From Selenomonadales bacterium (GTDB lineage: Bacteria > Bacillota > Clostridia > Christensenellales > QALW01), in the NCBI GenBank assembly GCA_003150515.1, contig QALW01000011.1:1-64000 (forward strand): a stretch of 64,000 nucleotides of DNA, given 5' to 3'. The translations under genes were made by a program, and so were the position numbers. This document shows positions 33,395-47,901 of this stretch, piece after piece; the stretch's first letter is position 1; the number at the start of each line of letters is the position of its first letter. A model generated the notes under the pieces. It ran no database searches. It worked only from the letters and a program-made list of their open reading frames with translations, and was not told where the DNA came from.

Positions 33395-33667
33395 ATGTTT
33401 CAGGACAAGACTTTAATTTGCAAGGAATGCGGCGAGGAATTTGTTTTTACCGCGGGTGAGCAGGAGTTTTATGAGGAAAAGGGGCTTAAGAACGAGCCCA
33501 GCCGCTGCCGCGCCTGCCGTCAGAACAGAAAGAACGCCCAGCGCGGCGCCCGTCAGATGTATGACGCGGTTTGCGCGCAGTGCGGAGCGCCCACTCAGGT
33601 GCCTTTCCAGCCTAAAGAAGATCGTCCGGTTTATTGTGACGAGTGCTATAAGGCTATGCGCGGTTAA
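33395..33667 (+). CDS. Small zinc-ribbon protein
   Basis: 90 residues. Two CxxC pairs near the N-terminus (CKECGEEF and CRACRQNR) and two near the C-terminus (CAQCGAPT and CDECYKAM) give eight cysteines for two zinc sites. The N-terminal part (DKTLICKECGEEFVFTAGEQ, FYEEKG) matches the probable zinc-ribbon domain protein family widespread in Firmicutes. Between the pairs lies a basic segment (RQNRKNAQRGARQM), consistent with nucleic-acid binding. It has its own promoter with a long leader and a terminator right after the stop, so it is a single-gene unit. Confidence 0.82.
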   Translation: MFQDKTLICKECGEEFVFTAGEQEFYEEKGLKNEPSRCRACRQNRKNAQRGARQMYDAVCAQCGAPTQVPFQPKEDRPVYCDECYKAMRG

Positions 33668-33696
33668 TGTGCAAATAAAATAACTTGTTAAGTAAG

Positions 33697-33722
33697 ACGC
33701 GGCTTAAACGCCGCGTTTTATT
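33697..33722 (+). terminator. Terminator of the zinc-ribbon gene
   Basis: A 7-bp stem ACGCGGC (33697-33703) with GCCGCGT (33710-33716), followed by TTTATTTTTG. Confidence 0.85.
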
Positions 33723-34139
33723 TTTGTCGGAAACGGATACAGGCCTGGATGATGCGCCGGCGCGGCGGCTGCGTAAGGGGCGCGGGTGGGTGTAATATAA
33801 GCCTGCGTTTGGAAAAAAGCCAAAAGCGGGGAGGATCGCTTAATCCGGGAAGAGCCTTAGGGCTGGGATATGTCCGCGCCGAAGGCGGGGACTCCTTAGA
33901 GGGTGGGGCGCCCCGCCCTCAATGTGAGCGCCCGGCACGTTCCATTCTCAGCCGTTCTTTTCGCTTCCCGTTATTTTCTCCGGCTCAATTTCGTCCGTTG
34001 CGCTCGCGGCCCGTATACGGGCCGCATATATTTCTTCCCGCCCGCGCCCCTGGGCTTCGCCGCAATCTAATCGGGGCTTGCAAGTTTTTGCCGGCTAGTG
34101 TATAATCCATAATACTGCATATAATTTGAGGGGATAGCT
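33723..34139. other. Non-coding region with palindrome and Sua5 promoter
   Basis: About 415 bases without a convincing gene. It holds the 20-base perfect palindrome GCGGCCCGTATACGGGCCGC at 34006-34025 and a C-rich, biased stretch (33900-34060). A frame of 118 codons through this region is Arg/Gly/Pro-rich, lacks a ribosome site and is not credible. The Sua5 promoter lies at its end: TTGCAA (34078-34083), 17-base spacer, TATAAT (34101-34106). Confidence 0.65.
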
Positions 34140-35198
34140 TTGACGACCAAAATTCTGCCAATAAATGAACAATCTCTTAACCAAGCCGCAGCTATAATTC
34201 GGTCGGGCGGCCTGGTTGCGTTTCCTACCGAAACGGTTTACGGTTTGGGCGCCGACGCTTTGTCTCCTCAGGCTGTAAAAAAAATATTTGAGGCAAAGGG
34301 CAGGCCGGGCGACAACCCTTTAATAGTGCATATATCTTCGCATGAAAATCTTCCTCAGATAGTGCGCGAAGTTCCCCGCGAGGCCGAGACGCTTCTGCGG
34401 AGATTTGCTCCCGGCCCTTTGACGCTCGTGCTTAAGAGAAATTATAATATTCCTAATGAAGTAACGGCGGGGCTGGAAACTGTGGGAGTGCGTATTCCCT
34501 CCCATCCGGCGGCGCGCGCGTTCATAAACGCCTGCGGGCGTCCTATAGCTGCGCCCAGCGCTAATCTTTCGGGCAGTCCCTCTCCTACGTCCGCTCAGCA
34601 TGTTTTGGCAGATTTGTCAGGCAGAATTGAAATAATTCTGGACGGCGGCCCGTGCTCCGTGGGAGTGGAATCCACAGTTTTATCTCTGACCGGGCCGGAG
34701 CCTATGCTTTTGCGCCCGGGCGGCGTTACGCTGGAACAGCTTAAGAGCGTGCTGCCTAACGTCCAGGTGCATAAAAGCGTGCTCAATCAGGGAATGGTGG
34801 ATAAAGCGGCCAGTCCGGGCATGAAATATAAGCATTATTCTCCCCGCGCCCGCGTGGTAATCGCGCATGAGGCCTCAACCGCGCGGCAGGTATATTTTCA
34901 GGCGCTCAGCGCCGGCGTTGACGCGTGGCTGCTGGCTCCGGACGCTCAGCTGGAGGGCTTTTCCGGGCTTTCCGCCGCTTCCCTTTGCAGCCGGGAGCAT
35001 CCCGAAGAGGCCGCGCAGCGCCTTTTTGCGCTTTTAAGAGAGGCGGATGAGTTAGGCAAGCAGCTGGTTATAGCGCTCTGGAACAGTCAAACGGGCATTG
35101 GGCTTTCGGTCACCAACAGATTGCTCAGAGCAAGCGGCTTTACGATTCTGCTTCCCCATGGGGAAATTGAAGCGGGCGGCAAAATAATAAGCTATTAA
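34140..35198 (+). CDS. L-threonylcarbamoyladenylate synthase (Sua5/YwlC)
   Basis: 352 residues, TTG start behind GAGGGGA. The YrdC domain fills about 1-205 (IIRSGGLVAFPTETVYGLGA, KAKGRPGDNPLIVHI, APSANLSGSPSPT), and a Sua5-specific C-terminal domain of about 130 residues follows the linker segment SPGMKYKHYSP. The enzyme makes threonylcarbamoyl-AMP from Thr, bicarbonate and ATP for the t6A37 modification of tRNAs reading ANN codons. It has the full two-domain Sua5 length, unlike single-domain TsaC. A good promoter lies at 34078-34106. The MscS gene starts 13 bases after its stop. Confidence 0.95.
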   Translation: MTTKILPINEQSLNQAAAIIRSGGLVAFPTETVYGLGADALSPQAVKKIFEAKGRPGDNPLIVHISSHENLPQIVREVPREAETLLRRFAPGPLTLVLKRNYNIPNEVTAGLETVGVRIPSHPAARAFINACGRPIAAPSANLSGSPSPTSAQHVLADLSGRIEIILDGGPCSVGVESTVLSLTGPEPMLLRPGGVTLEQLKSVLPNVQVHKSVLNQGMVDKAASPGMKYKHYSPRARVVIAHEASTARQVYFQALSAGVDAWLLAPDAQLEGFSGLSAASLCSREHPEEAAQRLFALLREADELGKQLVIALWNSQTGIGLSVTNRLLRASGFTILLPHGEIEAGGKIISY

Positions 35199-35211
35199 AT
35201 GGAGGCAGGCA

Positions 35212-36027
35212 ATGGGTGATTTTTTTACAGAGCATATTTGGGAGCCGGTTAAAGGCTTTCTTCCAAGGCTGATTATAGCGGCCGCTATAATTTTTATAGG
35301 CATGCTTATTCAATATCTGCTGCTTAAATGGCTGCATAAAGGGCTTGCCAATCGGATAGATAAAACCATGCATGCGTTTATACGCTCCACGGTTAAAATT
35401 ATTTTATGGGTAGTAATAGTGCTTATGGCGGCAAGTTCCCTGGGCTTGGATACCGGCTCGCTGCTGGCCGTGCTTGCCTCGGCCGGAGTGGCCATAGGCC
35501 TTGCGCTGAAGGACAGCCTTTCTAATATTGCCAGCGGCATGCTCATTATTGCCAGCAAGAATTATAAATCAGGCGATTATATAGAGCTGGAGGGAGCGGC
35601 CGGAAGCATAGACAGCGTGGACCTCATATATACTACCGTCAATTCAACGGACAACAAGCGGATAATAATTCCTAATTCGGTGCTGGCGGGCAATATTGTC
35701 ACTAATTATTCTCATAACGAGCTGCGCCGCGTGGATATGAATTTCTCCATAGGCTATTCGGACGATATACTTAAAGCTAAGGAAATTATACGAGATGTTA
35801 TTTCAGGCGCTCCCGGGGCGCTGAACGAGCCCGCGCCCCTTGTGGAAGTCGTTTCGCATGACGCGAGCGCAATTAAGCTGGTGACGCGTATCTGGTGCAA
35901 AAAAGAAGATTACTGGAATATTTATTTCTATATGAATCAACAGGTGAAGCTTGCCTTTGACAGGGAAGGCGTTACCATCCCCTTTAATCAGCTTGATGTT
36001 AATCTGCATAGCCCGGAGCAAAAATAG
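35212..36027 (+). CDS. Small-conductance mechanosensitive channel, MscS family
   Basis: 271 residues. Three transmembrane segments at about 20-42, 58-80 and 83-110; the third contains the Gly/Ala-rich pore helix (LAVLASAGVAIGLALKDSLS) typical of MscS TM3. The beta domain (NYKSGDYIELEGAAGSIDSV, IIIPNSVL) and the C-terminal alpha/beta domain follow. The channel opens under membrane tension and releases solutes during hypo-osmotic shock. The ribosome site is GGAGG. It is likely read with the Sua5 gene. Confidence 0.93.
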   Translation: MGDFFTEHIWEPVKGFLPRLIIAAAIIFIGMLIQYLLLKWLHKGLANRIDKTMHAFIRSTVKIILWVVIVLMAASSLGLDTGSLLAVLASAGVAIGLALKDSLSNIASGMLIIASKNYKSGDYIELEGAAGSIDSVDLIYTTVNSTDNKRIIIPNSVLAGNIVTNYSHNELRRVDMNFSIGYSDDILKAKEIIRDVISGAPGALNEPAPLVEVVSHDASAIKLVTRIWCKKEDYWNIYFYMNQQVKLAFDREGVTIPFNQLDVNLHSPEQK

Positions 36028-36145
36028 CGGCTGCATGAACGGGGCTGACCGCGGCTCCGTGCTTAAAGCCATTGAATAAAAAGTCAGCTCAGCCGCTGAT
36101 TTCTGAAATTATTCTCAAAAATATTAAAGCGAAAGAGGAAATAAA

Positions 36146-36979
36146 GTGAGAAATATAGATGTCGAACAAATTGCCCGGAACGTGGAAGAGCTCTTTAAAA
36201 GCGCGTGCCGGGCATATCCGCCCGAAGTGATTCCCGCTCTGGAAAAAGCAGCGGAAAGCGAGGAGCTGGAACGCGCCGAAAGCTTTCTTAGGCTGGCAGT
36301 GGAAAATGCCGGCATAGCTGAAAAAACCGGGCTGGCGCTTTGCCAGGATACGGGTATGGCTGTGGTTTTCGCGCAAATCGGCCAGAACGTGCATATAACG
36401 GGAGGTCTTTTTGAGGACGCCGTCAATGAGGGAGTGCGCAGAGCGTATGCCTCTCTGAGAAAAAGCGTGCTCTCGCCTTTGGAAAGAATAAACACTTTGG
36501 ACAATACGCCCGCCGTTATACATATAAGCCTTATTGAAGGCGAACGGATAATTCTTGAAGCGGCGCCCAAAGGATTCGGCAGCGAAAATATGAGCGCCCT
36601 GAAAATGCTTAAGCCCTCGGACGGCGCGGAAGGGGTTAAACAGTTTATTATTCAAACCGTGCAGAATGCCGGAGGCAATCCATGTCCTCCCGTAGTGGTG
36701 GGCGTGGGCATAGGGGGGACTATGGAAAAAGCGGCTATCATGGCCAAGCATTCCCTTATAAGGCCCCTGGGCAGGCCCTCGGAGGAAAAGGCACTGGCTC
36801 TTATGGAGGCGGAGCTTTTGGAGAAAATCAATCTCCTGGGCATAGGCCCGCAGGGGCTGGGTGGCAAAACCACAGCTTTGGCCGTGCATATAGAGAGCTT
36901 CCCTACTCATATTGCCGGCTTGCCCGTAGCCGTAAATATGCAATGCCATTGCGCGCGGCATAAATCGGTTTGTATTTAA
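36146..36979 (+). CDS. Class I fumarate hydratase, alpha subunit
   Basis: 277 residues, GTG start. The family markers are GLALCQDTGMAVVFAQIG, GFGSENMSALKML and GNPCPPVVVGVGIGGTMEKA, which supply the ligands of the labile [4Fe-4S] cluster (Cys in CQDTG and NPCPP, plus a C-terminal CHCARH). It corresponds to the N-terminal half of E. coli FumA or to TtdA; with the beta subunit it interconverts fumarate and malate. Tartrate dehydratase is the main alternative, but a fumarase is more usual in Clostridia. The beta gene starts 10 bases after its stop. Confidence 0.9.
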   Translation: MRNIDVEQIARNVEELFKSACRAYPPEVIPALEKAAESEELERAESFLRLAVENAGIAEKTGLALCQDTGMAVVFAQIGQNVHITGGLFEDAVNEGVRRAYASLRKSVLSPLERINTLDNTPAVIHISLIEGERIILEAAPKGFGSENMSALKMLKPSDGAEGVKQFIIQTVQNAGGNPCPPVVVGVGIGGTMEKAAIMAKHSLIRPLGRPSEEKALALMEAELLEKINLLGIGPQGLGGKTTALAVHIESFPTHIAGLPVAVNMQCHCARHKSVCI

Positions 36980-36988
36980 GGAGGCAAA

Positions 36989-37519
36989 ATGAAAGAATTA
37001 ATTTTTCCGTTGTCCGAGCGAAAAATTCTGCTGGATTTGCGCGCAGGAGAGGAAGTCAGCGTTTCGGGAGTGCTTTATACCGCGCGGGACGCGGCGCATA
37101 AGAAAATCTGCGCGCTTATTGAAGCGGGCGGGGAGCTGCCTTTTGAATTGAACGGCCAGGCCGTATATTATACCGGCCCCGCTCCCGCGCCTTTTGGCTA
37201 TCCAATCGGCGCCTGCGGCCCCACGACAAGCGGCCGCATGGACGCTTACGCGCCTATGCTTATAAAATTGGGGCTGGCCGCCATGATAGGCAAAGGCCCG
37301 CGCAACGAGGAAGTATGCAAGGCTTGCGTAAAATACGGAGCCGTATATCTGGCCGCCGCGGGCGGTGCCGGCGCTTATATGGCTTCCTGCGTAAAATCCT
37401 GCGAGGTTATAGCCTTTAAGGAATTGCAGAGCGAGGCCGTGCATAGGCTGGAAGTGGCGGATATGCGCCTGATAACGGCCGTGGACGCGCACGGCGGCAA
37501 TCTTTTTTCCCGGAGCTGA
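36989..37519 (+). CDS. Class I fumarate hydratase, beta subunit
   Basis: 176 residues, with an AGGAGG site. It shows the swivelling beta-domain motifs of FumA-C/TtdB: YTARDAAHKKICALIEAG, VYYTGPAPA, IGACGPTTSGRMDAYAP, MIGKG and the C-terminal GPTTS-like active-site context (KYGAVYLAAAGGAGAYM). It completes the fumarase with the alpha subunit just upstream; the two are normally made together as a heterotetramer. At the end, VVDAHGGNLF replaces the usual tail seen in tartrate dehydratases, though this difference is not decisive. Confidence 0.9.
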   Translation: MKELIFPLSERKILLDLRAGEEVSVSGVLYTARDAAHKKICALIEAGGELPFELNGQAVYYTGPAPAPFGYPIGACGPTTSGRMDAYAPMLIKLGLAAMIGKGPRNEEVCKACVKYGAVYLAAAGGAGAYMASCVKSCEVIAFKELQSEAVHRLEVADMRLITAVDAHGGNLFSRS

Positions 37520-37657
37520 CATTTTTATAAAAGCATAAATAAAGCGGGCTGAAAGCAGCGCGTTTTATGGGCGGCGGCGTTCTTTCAATTTCAAAAGGCC
37601 GCCGTCTTGAATATATTTCCTTAATTATATTTTTGAAAAAAGAAAGAAGGTAATGGT

Positions 37658-38677
37658 ATGACGCATCGTGAAAGAGTGAAAAATATTCTGTCAAAAAAGC
37701 CGGTAGACCGCACTGCGTTCTGGCTGGGCGAACCGAGGCCCGAAACGCTGGCAGCGTATTGTCAGGCCCTGAATGTTCCCGACCGCTGGGAACTGGCCAA
37801 AAAATTGGATGAAGATATCATCTGGATTATGTGCGATCAATACTATGAGAGCAGAAACGGCAAGCCCATGTTTGATATCATGGGGGGCAAGCCTAAAGTT
37901 TCCTTGTCCCAGCCGGGCGTTTTTGCGGACTGCGAAAGCGTTGAGGAAATAGAGGCCTATGATTGGAGCGATCCGACCAGCCTGAATTTTGAGAGAATAG
38001 AGCAGGCGCTGGATAAAGCGGAAGAATACGATTTGGCTGTATTCGGAGGAATGTGGTCCTGCTTTTTTCATGTGGTCAGCGATTTCTTCGGCATGGAAAA
38101 CTATATGGTGAAAATGTATACCGAGCCCGAAGTGGTGGAGGCCCTCACGCAAAAAGTGGTGGATTTTTATTATACCGCCAATCAGCTTATATTCGAGCGC
38201 TTCGCTTCAAAATTTACGGCGGCGTTTATGGGCAACGATTTCGGCACGCAGATTTCCTTGCTGGTCGGGCCCGAACAGTTCAGGCAGTTCATTCTGCCTC
38301 ATTATAAGCGGCTTATAGATTTGGCGCACAGCTACGGCCTGCCCGTTGTCGTGCATTCCTGCGGCAGCATAATTAAACTGATTCCCGATTTAATCCAAGC
38401 GGGCATTGACGGGCTGCATCCGCTTCAGGCGCTGGCCTCCGGAATGGATGCGGAAAATCTCCAGAATAATTTCGGAGGGCAAATTGCCTTTATGGGAGGC
38501 GTGGACACGCAGCAGCTTCTTCCCAACGGCACGGATGAGGAAATCAAAAATGAGGTCAAACGGCTTAAACGCGTCTTTTCTGAAAATTATATCGTTTCTC
38601 CCAGCCATGAAGGGCTCCAAATGGATATTTCCCTGCGCGCAGTTCTGGCTATGGCGGATGAAGCGGTTAAAGGCTGA
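37658..38677 (+). CDS. Uroporphyrinogen decarboxylase-like (MtaA/CmuA-type) methyltransferase
   Basis: 339 residues with the UroD fold: an N-terminal MTHRERVKNILSKKPVDRT, typical of the MtaA/CmuA branch, HSCGSIIKLIPDLIQAGIDG (the Cys/His segment where this branch binds zinc), LHPLQALASGMD and MGGVDTQQLLPNGTDEEI. True UroD of haem synthesis has conserved Arg and Asp near the N-terminus that are not present here. Members move methyl groups from corrinoid proteins to thiols, in methylamine or methoxy-compound metabolism. No corrinoid protein gene is nearby. It ends at a strong terminator. Confidence 0.8.
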   Translation: MTHRERVKNILSKKPVDRTAFWLGEPRPETLAAYCQALNVPDRWELAKKLDEDIIWIMCDQYYESRNGKPMFDIMGGKPKVSLSQPGVFADCESVEEIEAYDWSDPTSLNFERIEQALDKAEEYDLAVFGGMWSCFFHVVSDFFGMENYMVKMYTEPEVVEALTQKVVDFYYTANQLIFERFASKFTAAFMGNDFGTQISLLVGPEQFRQFILPHYKRLIDLAHSYGLPVVVHSCGSIIKLIPDLIQAGIDGLHPLQALASGMDAENLQNNFGGQIAFMGGVDTQQLLPNGTDEEIKNEVKRLKRVFSENYIVSPSHEGLQMDISLRAVLAMADEAVKG

Positions 38678-38760
38678 TTTTTGATAAGCCGGGCAGGCTT
38701 TTCCGGGACGCGCGCCGGTCTTATTGAATATTCTGCGGAATGAAAAAGAAAAAATGCCTG

Positions 38761-38801
38761 AAACGCAGGCCCGCGGCGGACGCCGCGGGCCGTTTTGCTG
38801 T
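38761..38801 (+). terminator. Terminator after the UroD-like gene
   Basis: GGCCCGCGGCG (38768-38778) pairs with 38781-38791, an 11-bp GC-rich stem within AAACG/CGTTT, followed by TTTTGCTGTTTTTTT. Confidence 0.9.
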
Positions 38802-38886
38802 TTTTTTCTCGGCGGGCATATATAGGGGGGCGCGCGTCCGCCTCGGCATATTTAAAATTTTAAACCAATTTTATGGCACAAAATAG

Positions 38887-38915
38887 TTGACAGAGCTTGA
38901 CTGCTGTGATAGACT
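38887..38915 (+). promoter_or_regulatory. Likely rpoB promoter
   Basis: TTGACA (38887-38892), 17-base spacer, TAGACT (38910-38915). The leader is then about 190 bases (38923-39114). The leader has AAGGGGAA/TTTTCCTT-like inverted segments near 38960-38995 and no recognised protein-binding motif. The L10/L12 genes (rplJ, rplL) that normally precede rpoB, and whose leader controls it, are not present. Confidence 0.6.
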
Positions 38916-38922
38916 TAACTAT

Positions 38923-39114
38923 TGCATTATAAGGTAACGTGGGAATACTTGCCTGCTGTGCGGCGGGGAAGGGGAATGTGTGCTTTTCCTTAAGGTTATT
39001 TTACATAATAAGCTTAAAAAAGGCAAGCGTTTTAATAGGGCTGTTTATATTCTCCTCCATTTAACCACGGCGCCGGAGGGCTATGTTTGACTTTATGAAA
39101 CGGAGAGTGGATGT
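38923..39114 (+). other. rpoB leader region
   Basis: About 190 bases of untranslated leader, with the GGGGAAGGGGAATGTG/CTTTTCCTT segment able to pair. The GGAG ribosome site (39102-39105) lies before the ATG at 39115. No gene is seen in it. Confidence 0.45.
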
Positions 39115-42885
<3,771 letters not shown>

Positions 42886-42913
42886 GATAAATTAGAAGGG
42901 AGAGAGTTACCCC

Positions 42914-46492
<3,579 letters not shown>

Positions 46493-46533
46493 GCGTTTTT
46501 CCCGCCAAAAGGGGCGTTTAAAGCAGAAACCAT

Positions 46534-46563
46534 TTGACATAATAACCCCGGCAATGCTATTAT
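46534..46563 (+). promoter_or_regulatory. Promoter before the L7Ae-like/rpsL genes
   Basis: TTGACA (46534-46539), 18-base spacer, TATTAT (46558-46563). It gives the translation genes their own promoter separate from rpoBC. Confidence 0.7.
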
Positions 46564-46602
46564 ACGCAATGTCGGCATGTTTTCGGAGGGAGCTCTGCGT
46601 TC

Positions 46603-46845
46603 ATGTGTCAGTTTCATGAGCCAAGCCGCCTTGTTGTAGGCACAAAGCAGACAATCAGGGCGCTTTCAGAGAAAAAGGTGCTTGAGCTATATATAGCCGA
46701 GGACGCCGATGAGTTTTTAAAGGCGAAGCTGCTTCAGGCCGCGGGGGACGTAAAAATAATTTATGTTCCCACTATGCGCGAGCTGGGCGGCAAATGCCGT
46801 ATTGCGGTAGGTACGGCCGTATGCGCCGTGCTGAAACAGGATTAA
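46603..46845 (+). CDS. Ribosomal protein L7Ae-family (YbxF-type)
   Basis: 80 residues with the L7Ae/L30e fold: VVGTKQTIRALSEKKVLELYIAEDADEF, then VPTMRELGGKCRIAVGTAVCAVL. The family binds kink-turn RNAs; YbxF-type proteins in Firmicutes bind RNA kink-turns and occur between rpoC and rpsL, exactly as here. It may therefore act on T-box or other kink-turn RNAs, such as the one upstream of cysE; that link is inference. The ribosome site is GGAGGG. Confidence 0.88.
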   Translation: MCQFHEPSRLVVGTKQTIRALSEKKVLELYIAEDADEFLKAKLLQAAGDVKIIYVPTMRELGGKCRIAVGTAVCAVLKQD

Positions 46846-46909
46846 TTATGCTTTAATTATTCCGAGGGTTGCGGAAAAATTATAGATTATCAATGATGAA
46901 AGGAGGTAT

Positions 46910-47293
46910 ATGCCTAAAATGCCTACCATTAATCAGCTTATAAAAAACGGCAGGGAGCAGGTAAAATATAAATCCTCCGCTCCTATCCTTCAGCAGTGCC
47001 CCCAAAAAAGAGGCGTTTGTTTAAACGTCAAGACCATGACGCCTAAAAAGCCTAACTCGGCTCTCCGCAAGGTTGCTAGGGTTAGACTGGTCAACGGTAT
47101 GGAGGGTACTTGCTATATTCCTGGTATTGGCCATAATCTTCAGGAACACTCAGTAGTGTTAATCCGCGGCGGCAGAGTTAAAGATCTGCCTGGTGTGCGT
47201 TATCATATCATCCGCGGCGCTCTGGATACCGCCGGAGTGGCCAACCGTATGCAGGGCAGAAGCAGATACGGTGCTAAGAGACCTAAGAAATAA
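46910..47293 (+). CDS. rpsL: 30S ribosomal protein S12
   Basis: 127 residues with an AGGAGG site. PTINQLIKNGREQVKYK at the start and TPKKPNSALRKVARVRL in the decoding-site loop identify S12; the residues that determine streptomycin sensitivity (Lys in TPKKPNSA and in the later GGRVKDLPGVRYH loop) are wild-type. The protein sits at the decoding centre. Gene order L7Ae-rpsL-rpsG-fusA-tuf is the conserved streptomycin operon. Confidence 0.98.
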   Translation: MPKMPTINQLIKNGREQVKYKSSAPILQQCPQKRGVCLNVKTMTPKKPNSALRKVARVRLVNGMEGTCYIPGIGHNLQEHSVVLIRGGRVKDLPGVRYHIIRGALDTAGVANRMQGRSRYGAKRPKK

Positions 47294-47395
47294 TTGTTTC
47301 CGCTGAACGTGTTATTTCTTAAGTCTGTATGCTCCGAAATGCTGGCGGGGCGCACTGGCAGAGTTTTAATTTAAATAATTCAGGGAGGAAAGAAC

Positions 47396-47866
47396 ATGCC
47401 AAGACGTGGTGGCGTTCCCAAACGCGACGTACTCCCCGATCCTATATACAATTCCAAGGTGATAACCAAGCTTATCAACCAGGTGATGTATGACGGAAAA
47501 AAAGGGATTGCGCAGCGTATTGTATACGACGCATTTGACATAATAAAGGAAAAGACCGGACGCGACGCTATGGAGGTCTTTAATCAGGCCATGGAAAATA
47601 TTATGCCCATGGTGGAGACAAAGGCTCGCCGCGTAGGCGGCTCCAACTATCAGGTGCCTATTGAGGTGCGTCCCGAAAGACGCCAGACTTTGGGCCTGCG
47701 CTGGCTGGTCACGTTTACGCGCAAGCGCAGCGAGCGCACCATGAAAGAGCGGCTTGCCGCCGAAATCATGGATGCCGCCAATAATAACGGCGCGAGCGTT
47801 AAAAAGCGCGAGGATACGCATAAAATGGCTGAGGCCAATAAGGCCTTTGCGCATTATCGCTGGTAA
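47396..47866 (+). CDS. rpsG: 30S ribosomal protein S7
   Basis: 156 residues with a GGGAGG site. The RNA-binding segment (RRGGVPKRDVLPDPIYNSKV) and the following VTKLINQVMYDGKKGIAQRI are characteristic, as is the C-terminal RWLVTFTRKRSERTM. S7 nucleates assembly of the 30S head and contacts E-site tRNA. A 102-base gap after rpsL is somewhat large; an operator for S7 autoregulation could lie there, but no homologue was verified. Confidence 0.98.
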   Translation: MPRRGGVPKRDVLPDPIYNSKVITKLINQVMYDGKKGIAQRIVYDAFDIIKEKTGRDAMEVFNQAMENIMPMVETKARRVGGSNYQVPIEVRPERRQTLGLRWLVTFTRKRSERTMKERLAAEIMDAANNNGASVKKREDTHKMAEANKAFAHYRW

Positions 47867-47901
47867 TAGAATTATCGGCATTATCAGAAGGAGGGCTTTT
47901 T

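Noticed and set aside
33749..34105. A 118-codon frame in the space before Sua5
   Set aside because: Arg/Gly/Pro-rich composition, no ribosome site, no recognisable domain.
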